Notes: generated by a model from the letters alone, not told the origin. Counted from the first letter of the stretch, positions 1 to 14,196 are shown. The stretch: DNA of 64,000 bases from Brugia malayi (GCF_000002995.4 NW_025062476.1:10290501-10354500); one strand, 5' to 3'. Made by a program: numbers and translations.

Positions 1-990
1 CTATGCAACAAAGTACCATTCACAACGATCGTGTCACCAAGTTTGGCACAATTTGGATACCTATGTTAATATGGCATTGGTAATTAAGCATAATAAACAG
101 AGATAAAAAGAAAGGAGAATCGTTATTTCTGCTCTTTTCAGATAAGAATGAAAAATGCCATTTGCTTATTTCAAATATTATAGATGAAAAGATCAAATCT
201 GCTGATATATTTTTAATTTGATTTAATAATTTATGTTAAAATTCAACAAATAAATACTTAAATGACAAACAGTAATAATTGTATTTTAAGCACAAATAAT
301 TTTTGAATTTTATGAAAAACTTTACGAATAAATAAATTAGTTAATTAAACTAACGACATATTGAGGTTGATCGAAACGCCCAGGTCACCAATTTTACTGC
401 TCATTATTGCAACCGATGTGACCATATCAACAAGTGTAGCTAAGCAACCCTCATGTAATTGTCCTGATGAGTTCAAGTGCGCATTTGTCACATCCATTTC
501 AACTTCTACAGTTCCTTCATTCACAGATGTCACGCGGCACTAAATTATGGACAAAGAGAAAAATTACTTTTCTAGCATCTAATATGAACTGAATTGAAAC
601 ATCAAGACTAATTTAAGTTTTAAATGAAATCTAGGAAAAGGAAACTTTTAAGTTCTGAATTAAATTTAAAAAACAGGAAACTATGAGGATTTGGAATTCA
701 GAAAAATGTATTGAAGAATAAGAAAGTGGCAAAAATTGTTCGAAACGACCTACTTAGAGAATTATGCAATTATCTGTGAAAACTTTATTTCAAATTCTTG
801 CAATTTTGGATTTTTGGATTCGAAAAAATTATAATCCTTATAAATTATATTTCAGCAAAATATTTAACATTTCCTAACGAAGTAATTTAATGATAACAAC
901 TAATATGTAACTTACAGTGCGAACGAATCCAGAAAATTTATCAAATGATTTGAAAGCTTTTGTTGCCAATTGAAGATATTTGTTAGCCAT
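1..990 (-). CDS. ACOT13: ACOT13/THEM2-like acyl-CoA thioesterase, 5' part (gene runs off the window)
   Basis: Hotdog-fold thioesterase of the PaaI/THEM2 group, which hydrolyses acyl-CoA esters, in animals usually at mitochondria or in the cytosol. Three exons read with continuous phase: 916-990 (ATG at 990, MANKYLQLATKAFKSF..., donor GTAAG), 355-539 (acceptor TTTAG, donor GTTAGT) and 1-60 (acceptor ATAG), which leaves the window. The middle exon carries the family core QLHEGCLATLVDMVTS followed by GVSINLNMS; the last begins SYPNCAKLGDTIVVNGTLL, matching the beta-strand region AKxGDTVVVxGxLL of the family. The usual HGG is HEG here, a small deviation next to the active-site helix. About 107 residues are visible against about 140 in the human protein, so one C-terminal piece is missing only because the window ends. 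The family is clear; the exact orthologue is less so, since nematodes carry several of these genes. Confidence 0.85.
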
Positions 991-1911
991 GCCAATAATT
1001 TAAATAAAATCTAGAAAAAAACTACGAAAATTCGGAATTTAGATGGAAGATGATGAAATTAATCGAATAAGAATGCTTGATTAACCCCAAACAACCGGAA
1101 AACATAAAAGCTCGTTTTGAAATTAACCATTATTTCGTGCTATTTCCATAATTTTTTAATAAAATATTAATTTTAGTGATTTAATAAAATTTGATTTTTA
1201 AGCTACCAATCAAAATGACTATTAACATATTTAACAAAATGACTACTAATATTTAATATATTTAAGGATTGGTTTACCTTTTTATTACAACAATTTTTCC
1301 AACATAAAATCATCCTATGGCTGCTACAATCTTCGTCATTTAATAATTAAATTATCATTGTCCTTTTCAAATTTCAATAAAATGATTAAAAATTTAAGCA
1401 CGAAAAGTTTTTTGAAGAGTATATACAAGATTTCAAGAAATTATTGTCGGCAATGATCGACTGTACACAAAAGAATTAATTTTAGAGGCTTTATTTTGCT
1501 TTTAAAAGTTTTAGTTATGTAATCAAAATAGAAGGACACAGAAGACTCTTGAAAACTTTTCGCCTATTTTAAGTACTGTCACTATTATAACTAAGTTTTT
1601 AAAATTTATCGAAAAATTTCACATACTGAATTTTTTTTCTAATTTGAAAATATCGCAGTAAAATATCTATTGTAAATATCAGTCATGATATTCGCAATGA
1701 CTTATGGTGCATTTAATGAGTATAATTCTTTAAGGGAGAATCTGGGAATCCAGAAAAAAAAAGCTTTAATTATGTCCCAAATAATAGAAACAATTAAGGA
1801 AAATTAATTTATTTCATCATACAATTAATATTTTCAGTGCATATAATTAATTGTGAAATAGTTTTAAAAATTTCAAATCAAATTGTGATATCTTAGGAAG
1901 GAAGTTTAATT
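991..1911. other. Intergenic, 0.9 kb, no gene seen
   Basis: AT-rich spacer between two minus-strand genes. It holds the promoter side of the thioesterase gene and the 3' flank of the swiprosin gene. An AATAAA polyadenylation signal for the latter is readable on the minus strand at 1808-1813, about 100 bases past its stop. Nothing else was recognised. Confidence 0.6.
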
Positions 1912-4900
1912 TCATATGAAAACTGCTTTATTTGCAAGAAATTGTTGTCGACGTTCCTTTTTCTCAGCTTGTTGTAATTTCTTTTCTTCTTGTTCAGCTC
2001 GAATTTCTTCTTCAAATCTGCTCAGTTTTGTTTGTTCTTCGATCTTAAAAAAAAAAAAAAAAAAGCAGAAATAAATATTAAAAATGTCAAACAAAGTATA
2101 AAGCTATTAAAAAACAAAGCAAAACAAAAAAAAAAAAAAAGTACTGAGTAAATTGCTGTACTTATTGCAATATATTTATTTGAGTATCATAAGTATAAAC
2201 AAATTATTTAAATAAATTTAACTTTATGAAAATGTTATAGAATAATCTAATCTTTTTTCACAGAATAATGAAAAAAGACCAAAAAAAAAAAAACTCTCTA
2301 AATGTCAAAATTTTTAAATCCTTCATCAAATTTCCAAAAAAAAGGAAATAGAAACCTTAGCTTCGAAGAAATCAGCAGCAGCATGCACTCCCTGCTTGAC
2401 AACATCTACTGATGCAGCTAATTCATTAAAAACTTTTGCACAAGACAGTTGACCGGTTGATGCATAACGAAATATAAGCATGAACTCACGTGGACTTACT
2501 TTACCATCCTGATCTTCGTCTACCTAAAATGTTTAAGACATTCATGACAAATCTGATGAGAAATCTATCAACAACAAATTTTGTATCCTAAAGAAACTAG
2601 GAACTATTTGTTTTGATTTCTGATTTGATATATTTATATTCGGGAATAGATCAATCAATTAATTAGTCTGTTTTAAAATACTATCATTTCTCGGGAAAAG
2701 TTTTCAAATAACAGTTAAGGATTTACTTTAAAAATATAAACTTTACCAGTTTGAGCATATTTTTTAGTGCAATATGTGTTTGTGCTTCACCCAATTTCTC
2801 CATCATTCGTTTCAGTTCATTAAAATCGATATAATTATCGTTATCCTCATCATATCTGTTATTTTACATGCAATAGTTTACAACCTTTCAACAAATGTCA
2901 CCTATGATTGTTGACGAAAAGCGCCAAAATATTTGGTATAATTGACAACAACTCATTTATGAAATGAAATATTCAGGATGAAAGAAAAAAAGAAAAACTC
3001 AACTGCACAATGATTTAAAGAATATACAGCCCAATTTTTCTTTTAAAAAAATAAACATACATTTGGTACATTAAATCTCGAAATAACTCATAAATTTTGA
3101 TATTTGAAGTTTAAAAATATGATTGAAACTAACTTTTTAAATGTTTCCATAAAATATTTTATTTGTTTCCGTGTAAATTCATGAAATTCAGAATAGACAG
3201 AAAGTTTAGGAGGCTTTGCTTGCTCTACTGGTTCACCTATAATTAATTATAGAATAATGGTTAATAGTCATTCAACTCATTAATTAAAAGAAAAAAAAAA
3301 CGTAAACAATAGTGAATAAGGATAAGGCAGAGAATGAAAAAGATAACCTTCAGCGATCATATTCCTTCTGGCTAATTTAGCAGCTAACTCATCATAATCG
3401 TTACTGAGAGATGATTGAGAATTTGTGGAGCAAGTTGGCGAATTTAGCGACTGATTCATATTTATCTTCAAAATATACTTTTATTAATTTGTTTCCATCA
3501 AAAGTCTTTTTAAACGAACACAACAATTAGATGAAAATATTGAAAAGAATTTTAAAATCAAAAAATCAGTTTATCAATGAGCTAGTTAATCTTAATTATC
3601 TAGAAGGCAAACTTATCATTCTTTCCAAATTTGATAAAACATTCTAATATTTAACTACTTTTACTATGTCATTAATTGCCAATGTACGAGAATTAATTGA
3701 TGAAAAACAAGAAAGAAAGAAAGATAATCGTACTTTGCATGACTAATACAATGATTCATACAATGACAGAAAGAAATTATCATTTGTTTCGTTTTTTTTT
3801 TTTTTTGCTTTTCCTTAGATTTATAGATTTCAATGAATTATTCTTCATGCACCAATTCCTTTTTATATATCGAAATTAAAATTTAACGAAGCAAGTGGAA
3901 TTATTTGGTTTACAGAATGTCAGCTTTCAAGATGTATAATTGGAAATATTAACTACGAATGAAAAAAACATATTTAGATTGTTAAAAATTGAATTTCAAA
4001 AATATAAAATTTGATAAAAAAGACATCATTACTTTTGCTAGCACACCTTTCGTCTTGAAATCGTTGTCATATAATTTTCAGGAAACAAAAATGATTTAAC
4101 TAAATGATTACAATAGTAAAATGTAAGTATGAAGCAATATCTATTATATTTAAATCAATGGATCGGTTTTTAAAAGAGATGAAAGAAGAGGAAATAAATT
4201 GTTGAGCGGAAAATTAAATTGATTTTTCCTCAAAATGAGTATATCTCACTATGAGTAACAAGGATTTCTTCTTTTTATATGTGTGAGGACGATTGGAATG
4301 AAAATCGAACAAAATTATAGTCAGTAGCATTTGTCAATAAGCTACTAGCAACTAAAACCAAATTGGAAAATTGCTATAGCAGCAATAGTATTTTCTTGCT
4401 AAAAAAGTATTGAATCATTAAGATATGACGTAATTAAAAATGAAAGGATGGAGGAGAAAAAAATTGCTGATTGAAGTTACTCATTTACTGATTTCATTAT
4501 ATGAGCTAATGACGATATTATCAAAAGGCGCAAATGGTGCATTTTAAAGGAAAATGGTTACTCAGACTAATCGTTAAAAGAACCGAAAGTGCAGTAAAAT
4601 AAAACCAAAAGAGGATTTAGAGATATTGAGATACTATCTATCTATCATTGGAAGGAAGGAGACAATAACGAGTTCAGAGGTGATACCTTCAATGAAAGAA
4701 ATCATTTGAGTTGAGTCATCATTGTACTGTTATAATCAGATGGAAAGGGAAAGGGAATTTATCCGAACGAATTAATCACTTCGCCATTGCATATAAAATG
4801 CGATCTGCAAAATGGGATCAACTTTTTTCGACTTTTTTTTTGATGAATATTTTTTTTCTTTTTGGTAAATTTTCAAAGTAGGAAAAAAAAGAAATGTAAA

Positions 4901-7900
4901 AAAGTGGCAAAATGTGCAAATTTTAATTGGAGTAATTTTTCTCTTACACTTTGTATGGTAATCTATTTAACAGCTTCAACATAAAAATTAGAATTGTTCA
5001 TATGAAAAATAAAATATGCGCAAATATTTTAAGTTACGAATATTTTGTATACTTCAATCCTTTTTTTCAATTAGTCAAGTTTGAAAGAGTACACAAGAGT
5101 ATTTTGGATTAAAAATTGGAAATGCCGAATCATCCAAAGATTATAATTTAAAAGAGAAGCTAAATAATATGAAAAGTGTATAAATACAATAACCTTAGAG
5201 AGGATTTATTTGTTCTATTTTAATAAAGGATTACTTATCTTTAAGTATAACAGTTATATGTGTTGGATGAAATTTGATCATTGCATTTGTAAGGTAGGAA
5301 TAAAAGTTGTGATAAGATGGATGATAAGCTAATTTTTATGATGAACATCAGAAATGGCAACCACGATAACCGAAGAATAATCAACAAATGTGGAGAATAG
5401 AGATAAGAAGCAAAGTTCAAGATCCATACTGAAAGTAAAATTTTCCTCTCGAAATTTTAATAGATTTTTGTTAAGATAAAAGCGATAACCTAAAAAAAAA
5501 GCAAATTGCTTTCTTTGGGCAAAAAGATTAAAATAATTTTGAATAATTGATTCAAATGGAACAACGAATCAATCAACCGATACAAAAGTGCGCAGAATGC
5601 CGAATAATAGCATTTTCTTTGCCTCATGAAATGAGTGATGTAACAAATTTCCGAAGAAACCTTTTCCCATCTCATCTCTCTTCTTCATCACTTCATCAAT
5701 TTGCGCCTTCACTACTTTCATTCATTTGCAAATGAATTTGTTTAGCAGTAAATAACTGAATCAATCCTACAGAGAAGCTTTATCTCTTGTGAATTAAGTT
5801 TTACATTCAAGTTGAGATTTACCTTGTTTAAGAAATATAAACTTAATCAGCTTTAAAACTAATAAATCACTATAGAACTTCAAAAATTTTGACTTATTAT
5901 CCTTAGTTGAGATCTAAAGCATCAAAATATGATAGATCTATCATTATATAGTAAAACTTTTTTTTGCTGATTTAAATTTATATTTCCTAAAGAAGTTTAA
6001 TACTTTCGATTAAAAGAAAGAGTAAAGAAAGTATTATGAAGTGTGGGTTTCAATGTTAATGAAAAAGATGTTAAAAAATTATTAAAAAAAAAATTCTCAT
6101 TCATCGCTATCAAACCAACTAATATCTTCTAGTGACATATTAGTTACGTGTAAAACTTTCAATTCAGTGAATTTTTCAATAAGCTTAACTTTGTTAGTAT
6201 AATTTGTTTCATTTGTCAAGAAATCATCAAATGGTCTTTGATCATTACATAAATCAAAAAAATAGTAAAAATGTCGTATGATAATATTATCCCTTCCCTT
6301 CCTTATGAGTTAGCCTACGATAAACATGATTAAATAAATTTAGCAATTTACTAATAATAATTCTAAATCTGTAAACAAATTTAATACCGCAATAACTATA
6401 ACTATATGCAGTAAAGGATAGAAAGGCGGCTAGTGGGCAATTTTATTTCCAAAATTCTTCCTTTTCCATTTCCATCAGCATTATTTGTGGAATCTTTGTC
6501 AATAGTTAAACAAAATTGTATAGCTTTCATGGAAACAATATAAAATTATTGTTCAAAAAAAAAAAAGAAAAGTTTGCTTTAGTTATTCATTTCCCAAAAT
6601 GCATGCATATAAGAAATGATTGGAAAATAAATAATTGATTTACAAATTTATGTGAATACCCGGCTGAGCGTATTTGGTTTCTGATTCAACCATCAATAAA
6701 CAGCCGTTACTCAGACGAAGATGATAGTGACCTAATTGTGGTTGGCTGATGAATGTTGAAAATATATACTAAGTGCGTCTAATTCCTGATTAGTTTAACT
6801 CTAATTCTAACAGAAAAAAAATATTTTCAATGAATTGAAATAAGAAATAGCGTTGTATTCATTAACAACTAATATAATAGCATAAAATAGAAGAAACGAA
6901 AAATTAGTTTTGTAAATGTGAAATGAATAAATAAAAACAAAACAAAGCAAAAAACAAAAACAAATTCTTGAAGGAAAGAAAAAATGTATTCTTAGAGAAG
7001 GAAATGAGATTTTAATTAATATTACACAATCAGTGATAATCTTAACGCTAAAAGAATATATGTTGATTTGATTAATCGAATTATATCGAGATATGATATC
7101 AATGCATGTGACATACGACAGCAAAAGACAGAGATTATGAGTGATTCTATTACTTATAATGCTTATTATAGTTTCGTTAAAGTTCAATGATGAATTAATT
7201 AACAATCTATCAAGAATACGAAAAGATGTGAAAAAGTATTGAAAATGTTTATAAGAAAATTAAAGTACAATTACTGGAAATGAAACAGCGATAGTATATC
7301 ATCATCACATCATCATCATCAACAACAACATCAACAACAACAACATCACACATATAGAGAGATACATCCTTGCACAGTAATTAGAAAATAATTAACCATG
7401 CAGAAAGGACAGGTTATTAAAGGTGAGGCACAAAAAGAAAGAAAAATAGCACTTAAACAGGATGAAATGAGATTTTCAGGTATATTGGTGGCAAAAATGA
7501 TAGGAAAAATAATTTATAATATTCATCTCTACTTCACTCAAATTTTCCATTGAAAAATTACTCCTAGTTTATTAAATGTATTTGCACATCAATCAATTAT
7601 GATACCTTAAATATGTACGGAATGGCAGAATTATTCATACAGTACAGATCAAATCAGCATAGCATGTAATTTGATAGTGTCGCATAATGTAAGGATCATA
7701 TAATCTACGTTACGAATTGATAGATTAATGGCACTTACTGATGATGAGACGGATTTCTTTGAAACTGGAGATGGTTTTCCGGAATCTTTACATTGTGATT
7801 CTGTTAAACTGAGATCAATAGAAATATTCTTTGGCAAAACTGGTGGAGGAGTAAGATGAGATTTCTCTTTTTCTGCAGTATTAATATCAATGAGAGCAAA

Positions 7901-9741
7901 AGGAGTAGCACTTTCCGCCTCCATTGATATCATTGACTTTTTTTGCCTTTGTCTTGCCAACTTTGCTTCCAGTTCTTCTCTTTCCTGTTGAAATAATTGA
8001 AACAAATTTTAGAAATGGGCTAAATATAGATAAAGCATTTTAAAAAAAGTTTAATTTTTAAGAATCGAAGAAAGATTAGATTAAATTGGAGTTTAAATTG
8101 ATTTTACTTTCAGTTTTGTTTCGCTTCAGTTACTACGTGGGACAATTTGATTTTACTCAGCTGTGCTATTATTACTCAATCTTTTGGCTTCCGTTGGCCT
8201 CGGTATAAAATCTGAGTCCACTGAAGCATAAAGCATAAATATATTTGCCTTTTAGATTGTAACATCGAACCCAACAATCAATACCACTGATGGAAGTTTC
8301 AAGTTTTAAAAATCTAAACTAAGCTAACTGTTAGGCTTGCAAATGATTACCTAATTACAATCTTAAATGAGCTAAAACTGATTACTAATTTCTTCAGTAT
8401 TAATATTAGAAACTTAGTACTGCATCAATATGCCAATTCGAAATTCAACACTGCAAGTATGTGAAGTAATTGTAGTAAAGCTATAAATTAAATAACAAAA
8501 GACATTTTCAAACGTTTTATTCCTTCAAAACTGATCTGTTTCCTTTCTTCCAAAAATAATTAATTACATTTTTTTTTTTTCGAATGAACATCAATGGGTA
8601 TTATTTCTTCTCATTTAAAATGACTGCAAAATTTTATTGATTTGATCTCATTCAAGTGAAATGAAAAGTTTTTATCATAGGAATCAATTCACATTTCTTG
8701 ATACTATCAAAACAACCGCTAAAATTTTTGAATAACTACTACTAAAAATCACTACTCACATTGTTGTCAATGACCTTCCCGCGCTACGATAGGGTATCTT
8801 TATTTTTTAAAATAAAAGAGACCAATGATATTTCAAAATATTCACAAAAAAAAAAGAAAAGAAATTTAATTATTCATGAAGTTAAAGAGAGTCTGAAATA
8901 TTATACATAAAATATAATGCCTCAGAGGATTAGCTCTTTAATATTCATCGTTTAGAATGTAAGTGTGAACTAATATGTATGTGCTAATAGAATCTAATTA
9001 CACAATCAGGTATAGTTTTAAAATTTGCAAATATAGAATTGTGATTATTATTTTTTTTTAAAAAAAAAAAAACGTGGGTCAAAGATTAATTAATCAAAAA
9101 AGAAGATATACCTTTTGAAGAATCGAATCATCAGAAACAAATTTTTTCAACTGCTCATGATGATTGCCTTCATGATGAACAATGGGAACAATCGGAGCAG
9201 AGCATTTTGATGATAAGGGGGGCAAATCACTTCTTTCATTAAAATCATCAGAATGATTAACCGTTCGCTCTAAAACTACTAATCATTGAACGGATAAATT
9301 AAACTTTATAAGATGACTATTAATTTCATGAAATTTCTCTAAAATCGTCGTCTTCAGCTTGCAAATATAAAATTTACCTTGAATAAGATTATCCACAATA
9401 TTCACCGATGTTAAAGGTTTTTTTAATGACTCTGGTACATAGTCCATCGAGGACAAAACTTTACGTGAAAGTGTCTGTTCGATAAATTTATCCATATCGG
9501 TCCACTCGTTATCTGACACTATTTGCTGTCCTTGTAACAGCGGTAGTTGTGCTGATGATGGTGGCGGTGGCGGTGGCGGTGGTGGTGGCGGTGATAGTTG
9601 TGGTGGTGGCGGTTCTGGAATGACAGCATGTTGCTGTACCGTTGTTGATTCTTCAGTAACGAATGATGCACGGTCATCAGTATCACAGCTCAATTTATTA
9701 AATCTTTTTGCCAATTTCATAGCTAATTCTTTGTCAACCAT
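1912..9741 (-). CDS. EFHD2: Swiprosin (EFHD1/EFHD2) homologue, two EF hands, long N-terminal extension
   Basis: Calcium-binding, actin-associated adaptor of the swiprosin family. Eight exons keep phase from ATG 9741 to TGA 1912-1914: 9378-9741, 9112-9269, 7739-7984, 3348-3465, 3134-3236, 2747-2855, 2356-2523 and 1912-2043, predicting 465 residues against about 240 in mammals. Seen: the family motif SEFHEFTRKQIKYFMETFK; EF hand 1 with loop DEDNDNYIDFNE (about residues 332-343); EF hand 2 with loop DEDQDGKVSPRE (about 368-379); the helix HAAADFFEAK; and the C-terminal coiled coil SRFEEEIRAEQEEKK. The extra length is N-terminal: exon 1 has a proline run (about residues 49-61), and exons 1, 3 and 4 each carry a copy of the short ELAxKLARR-like motif. 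Exon 4 has its own ATG, so a short isoform is likely. Family certain; joining of exons 1-3 to the core is inferred from phase and acceptor sites. Confidence 0.88.
3348..3459 (-). other. Candidate alternative first exon of the swiprosin gene
   Basis: An ATG at 3459 opens MNQSLNSPTCSTNSQ... and runs in frame through DELAAKLARRN to a GTTATC donor at 3347, leaving phase 1 as the next exon requires. Started here, the protein would be about 208 residues, near the usual length of the family. The acceptor just upstream (TTTTGAAG) is weak, which fits either a rarely used internal exon or a first exon behind its own promoter. Inferred only. Confidence 0.5.
7300..7349. repeat. Trinucleotide microsatellite (CAT/CAA)
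   Basis: Runs of ATC/CATCAT followed by CAACAA units, interrupted, within the long 4.3-kb intron of the swiprosin gene. Confidence 0.85.
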
Positions 9742-12700
9742 CGTTACAACAACACTTCCTCCTCCTTTTCCCTACTGATAACTAATAAAATTTGTTGAAG
9801 TTTCTAGTTCGAACTTTTAGTGCCTCCAACTCTCTTTACTCCTTGTAGCAGCACTCCTCTTCTGATATCCAATATTATTCATCCGATTTACACATCAACA
9901 ACTGGTGAACAGACAAGCATACAAAGTGATTAAACAGTGAGCATCCAATTTCTCAGATTATTTCCAGAATGATCAGTTTCCTCTCTCTCTCTCTCTTCCC
10001 AAGACTCTCGAATTTTCTAATCTTACACTTTACTTTTCTTGCAGTTCCCTTAAATTTCAAAAAAAAAAATGAAAATTTCAAATAAAATGGCGAAAATTCA
10101 TTTTTTGTGTAAAATGCTAAGCTGAAATGAAAACAGTATAACAGAATTATGATATAGCACTATGATTTTCATAATAAATTCTCATATTTTCCTGAATTTT
10201 ACTTGGTGATAATATTATTGAATGTAACAACTTACATTACTATATGATGAAGCAACTAACATTAATTGTAATTTTTAATTTCACACATTTCAAGGTAGCG
10301 TTTCAAGGTAGCTTTTTTTCTCGAGAAATATTAAAATGAATTACATTCAAATAGTCAACCAAAAAATATCAACAGTGTTTGCTTGCTTATGATTACATCT
10401 CATTAATAAATTTTTTTTTTTTATTGCAAAAATTACTAAAACTAATAAGTGGAAAGGAAAGAAATTCCAAAGAATCATAAACTCAGATTTCTTTAAACTT
10501 ATGCAAAAAAACACAGAGATAAAAAAAAACTCACTTTAAAAAAAGAAAAGTAAAAGGCGAATGGTTCAACAGAGAACGATTTTAAAGTAATTAAATTTTT
10601 ATTAACACACAAGTACTCTTTCACAATTTAAACAACAAAGAATAAACATGGTCATTTATTTTTGATGAAGAAAAAAGAAATATATGAAGTAACCAAATTA
10701 TTGAAACATTTATACAGATAAGAAATGAAATAAGAAAAATTCTCCTTCTCCCTCTTACTCTATCCCTCTCTCTTCGTACAGAAAAATCATTAATTTAAAA
10801 CTTATTATTTTTCTAAAAAAAGTGTTCTAATCCTATAGACTGCAAATTTTTGACAGTTTTTTGATTGAATTTAGTCAGCAACTAACAATTAGTATAAATT
10901 TATCATTAACTAATTCAAAACTTAATATAGTTAATAAGAATGATGGACTTATGCTAATTGTTAGTTTTTTTTGATAGTAAAGTAATCTTATACTTTCATC
11001 CAATTTTTCACTTATTACTTTTTCTTATTTCTTATATTTCTACTTAAATTGTAGAGAGAGAATCGGATAAAAACTTGAATTGAATGAATCTGAATAAAAT
11101 AAAAGGAGAAAAAACTTGGACTGGATTTTCTATTCTGTCAACTTTCGAGACAGTCGGTGACAAGTAAAACCTAATTTAATGAAACACAATTTGAATAGAA
11201 ATTTTTAAAGAATCAGTATTACTCAAACAAACCTTAACATTAATATTAAAAAAGAGAGTTGGATTAGTGCCACATGTGATAACTAATAACTGGAAAGATA
11301 AATAATTTTGAGAACATTATTATTAATTTGAGTAGAAATACATAATTTTAAAATAATGCATCCTTGTCCAAAATTTTTTTTTTAAAACTATTAATTTTGA
11401 AAGTCAATAACTAATATCAAAATAAACTTACTTTAAAAAGTGATACTTTGTATTATTAGTACTGTTTCTAGTTAATGAACATTTTTGGAACCATTCAAAC
11501 AGAGCGTCCATTTCAGCTTCTCAACTTTATCACTCCTTGCTGATATCGCCACTCTAAAAATGCTTATCTTATTAAAAAAGAAAAAAAAATTCATATGTAA
11601 GCAAAATAATGCCAAATATGTTTTTTCAATAGTAACTCTCGGAAATTTGTTGTGTCATAATTAAGAACTTTAGTTTACATTAAAAACACAATAAAATTTA
11701 TTGAATAATTCCAATAAAGCCAAGATGCACTGTACTACGTGTAATGAACTAACTGAACTCAGCTAATTGCTCTAAAATTAACACTAGAAAAACGCCAAAA
11801 ATTAAAATGATGTATCGATTTTTAAAAATTTTGAATTTTTAAAATTTTATGGAAATCAAGAAATGTTTGACATCAAAGATACTTGTAAAGTTTAATACTA
11901 ATCTTGCATATATGTGACTTTTCATAGAGCTGCGGGAATTGAAATAGATAAAATGTATGTGCAGTGATTAATGTATTCTCTTCAATTAAAATGTATAAGA
12001 AAATATAGGATGCACGGACAATGGAATTGCATCCGTGAATTAAATTCAAAATCTTTGTACAATAAATTTTAATTTTACAAGATAATTAGTCTGAAAACAT
12101 GAAAATTCCCACTTCATTCTACCATTATATAAAAATATTGGAACATAAGGATTTAATCCCATCTAAAATCTAATAGTATAAATAAAACAACCCGAAATTC
12201 GTTCGCCTTTATATGAAACACATACACATATAACTTTTGCCATATATTGCAGAACTTGTGGCACAGTCCTTTTCAATTGGAAACTTCTCCAAGACCAAAA
12301 CATCCAAGTATTTTTATGCTGTAATAATTCATTGTCATAGCCTGTTTCCATTCACATTGCTTCTCCAATACCACTTCCCGCTAGACACCATTAATTAATT
12401 AATCAATTCCGACAAATGCACTTTAACTGTTCTGCATAACATTTTAGTTTTACTCTTCTGACATTAACATCATTCTAATGCATCGCAGAAAAGCTTTTAT
12501 GCACAATGAAACTATCCACAAAAAACGAAATTTTCAATACGAATTAAAATAATAATCAAGAAGAGAGTGACACATGAATGCCATACAACAACATTAACAA
12601 TAACAAAAACACTTTGATTCTGTTGACAAGACGTTAAATACTTTTCTGCGCGTCCTCATTTAAAGAAAAATGAGACAAGATACAGAAAATTTTTCAACCA

Positions 12701-13738
12701 TTTAAAAGTTGCAAACGACTGAAAGAATAAAGACATATGTAAAGTCAATTACAACTATAATGTTACTATCAAAAGCTAAATGTGATAGGTTGGAAGCGAA
12801 GTTGAGCAATGTCACCAAAGTTAATGGCTAACCTTCTTATTTGGTTGGATTAACTTGTAGCTAAAATAAAAACTGTCTCTTCAAATTCACAAACATTGTT
12901 ATATATATTCCATTCGATAAGCAATGAAGTTATTTAACTTAAAGAGCATTAAAAATATCAAATTTCATGGTATTTTAATAAACCAGTACTGCAAAGTTAA
13001 TGAAAGTAAATCGTTCTTTTTTTTTTTTTTTCATTAAATGAAAATCGATGTTTCAATGGACAGTCGAGAAATATTGCACAAGCACGAACTAAATATTTGT
13101 GACAACAACATCGCTTAAACAACACTACTCAGAAAACAAAGTGCCTCCATTTTGAAATGAAGAAAGAATGATTTAGAATTCCAAATTTTTGCCCAAAAGT
13201 AATAAAATAACAACGAACATCCGTAAAAGATCCATTTAGGAATGTGATTCATAAATCTAAATGTTCCAGAAATAGCCAAGACGACTTCGTGATGATATAT
13301 ATATATATATATGCCGAATATTATATTAGAAGGCAGTGTATGATAAGAAACTTGAAGAAAGGAATATTAGAGATCAAGAGGGATGCAATCAATATTATTT
13401 GTTTTCAGCTGATAATACTCAGTATTACATCCTTAAATTCATTTTATTGTCATTTCATGAATTGGCAAGTTTTTACATTTGACTTCAGCTTGGCATCAAG
13501 CTATCTGATAGATATGTATCGCATTGAATTAACTACTCTTATTTTTAAAAAGAGAGGCTAGCAGTTACTCGAATTTCGTTTTTAGAATTTTGTTTTTACA
13601 GGAATCAGTTTGTTTTAAACTATCAGTATTTTTGATAATCTGATTTTTCTTGAGAATAGATAATTTCTTAATTTATCGACAATTTCAGCCATGATAATTA
13701 GTAAGAAGGAGCAAATATTTCGATTCAATTCCACTAAC
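9742..13738. other. Gene-poor 4-kb stretch, no confident gene
   Basis: Upstream flank of the swiprosin gene, AT-rich with many homopolymer runs, a CT run near 9980-9996 and a short TA repeat near 13287-13304. A 62-codon open frame on the minus strand at 12163-12351 and a 105-codon frame on the plus strand at 13244-13561 show no family motif and no convincing splice context; I do not call them. Downstream exons of the Cys-rich gene (13739-14196) must lie here if that gene is intact, but I could not place them. Confidence 0.5.
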
Positions 13739-14196
13739 GTCAGCATGTCTAAGGCATTCAGTAGAAGAACACCTTTCTGAAAAAGATATTTTATTTCGTT
13801 TCAAAAAACATTTTCCGGAAAACACAGTGAATTTTAAATTTAAAAGGTCTACTTCTTTTTATAACAGTAAGACTGCACGTCATAAAAGCCTCTTAAAACA
13901 ATAAAAATGAATCAATAAATTTGTGAAGTATTGCATATCCTCAATAATTGAAATCTTGTTAAAATTCTTCAAAATAAGCAACTTGGAATGATCAAAATCA
14001 GTACCTGTTGAATATTTACGACCGGAAATAGTCTCGAAACAAGCGGAGCATATTTTTGCTTGACAGCAACTTATCGTTATGTATTTACCTTCTTCCACGT
14101 ATTTTTTACATATACCGTCGCACAGATTGGACTCATCCACCTCAGATGCTTTTCCTGAACAATCATTCGCTGGGCAAACTAAACATCGGTCACTTT
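13739..14196 (-). CDS. Two exons of an unidentified Cys-rich (zinc-binding-like) protein
   Basis: Two minus-strand exons join in phase. Exon 14005-14196 (acceptor CTGCAG, donor GTACTG) encodes RCLVCPANDC..., then CDGICKK, then ISCCQAKICSACF. Exon 13739-13776 (acceptor TTTTTCAG, donor GTTAGT) adds RCSSTECLRHAD. The spacing CxxC-x4-C ... CC-x4-CxxC resembles a small zinc or disulphide module, but it fits no family I can name. Phase is 1 into the first exon, 1 between the two and 0 out, so this is an internal piece: start and end were not found. The composition, the two good acceptors and the continuing cysteine pattern support coding; function is unknown. Confidence 0.4.

Noticed and set aside
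12163..12351. Minus-strand frame METGYDNELLQHK...
   Set aside because: Trp-rich and short, with no recognisable acceptor, donor or family motif.
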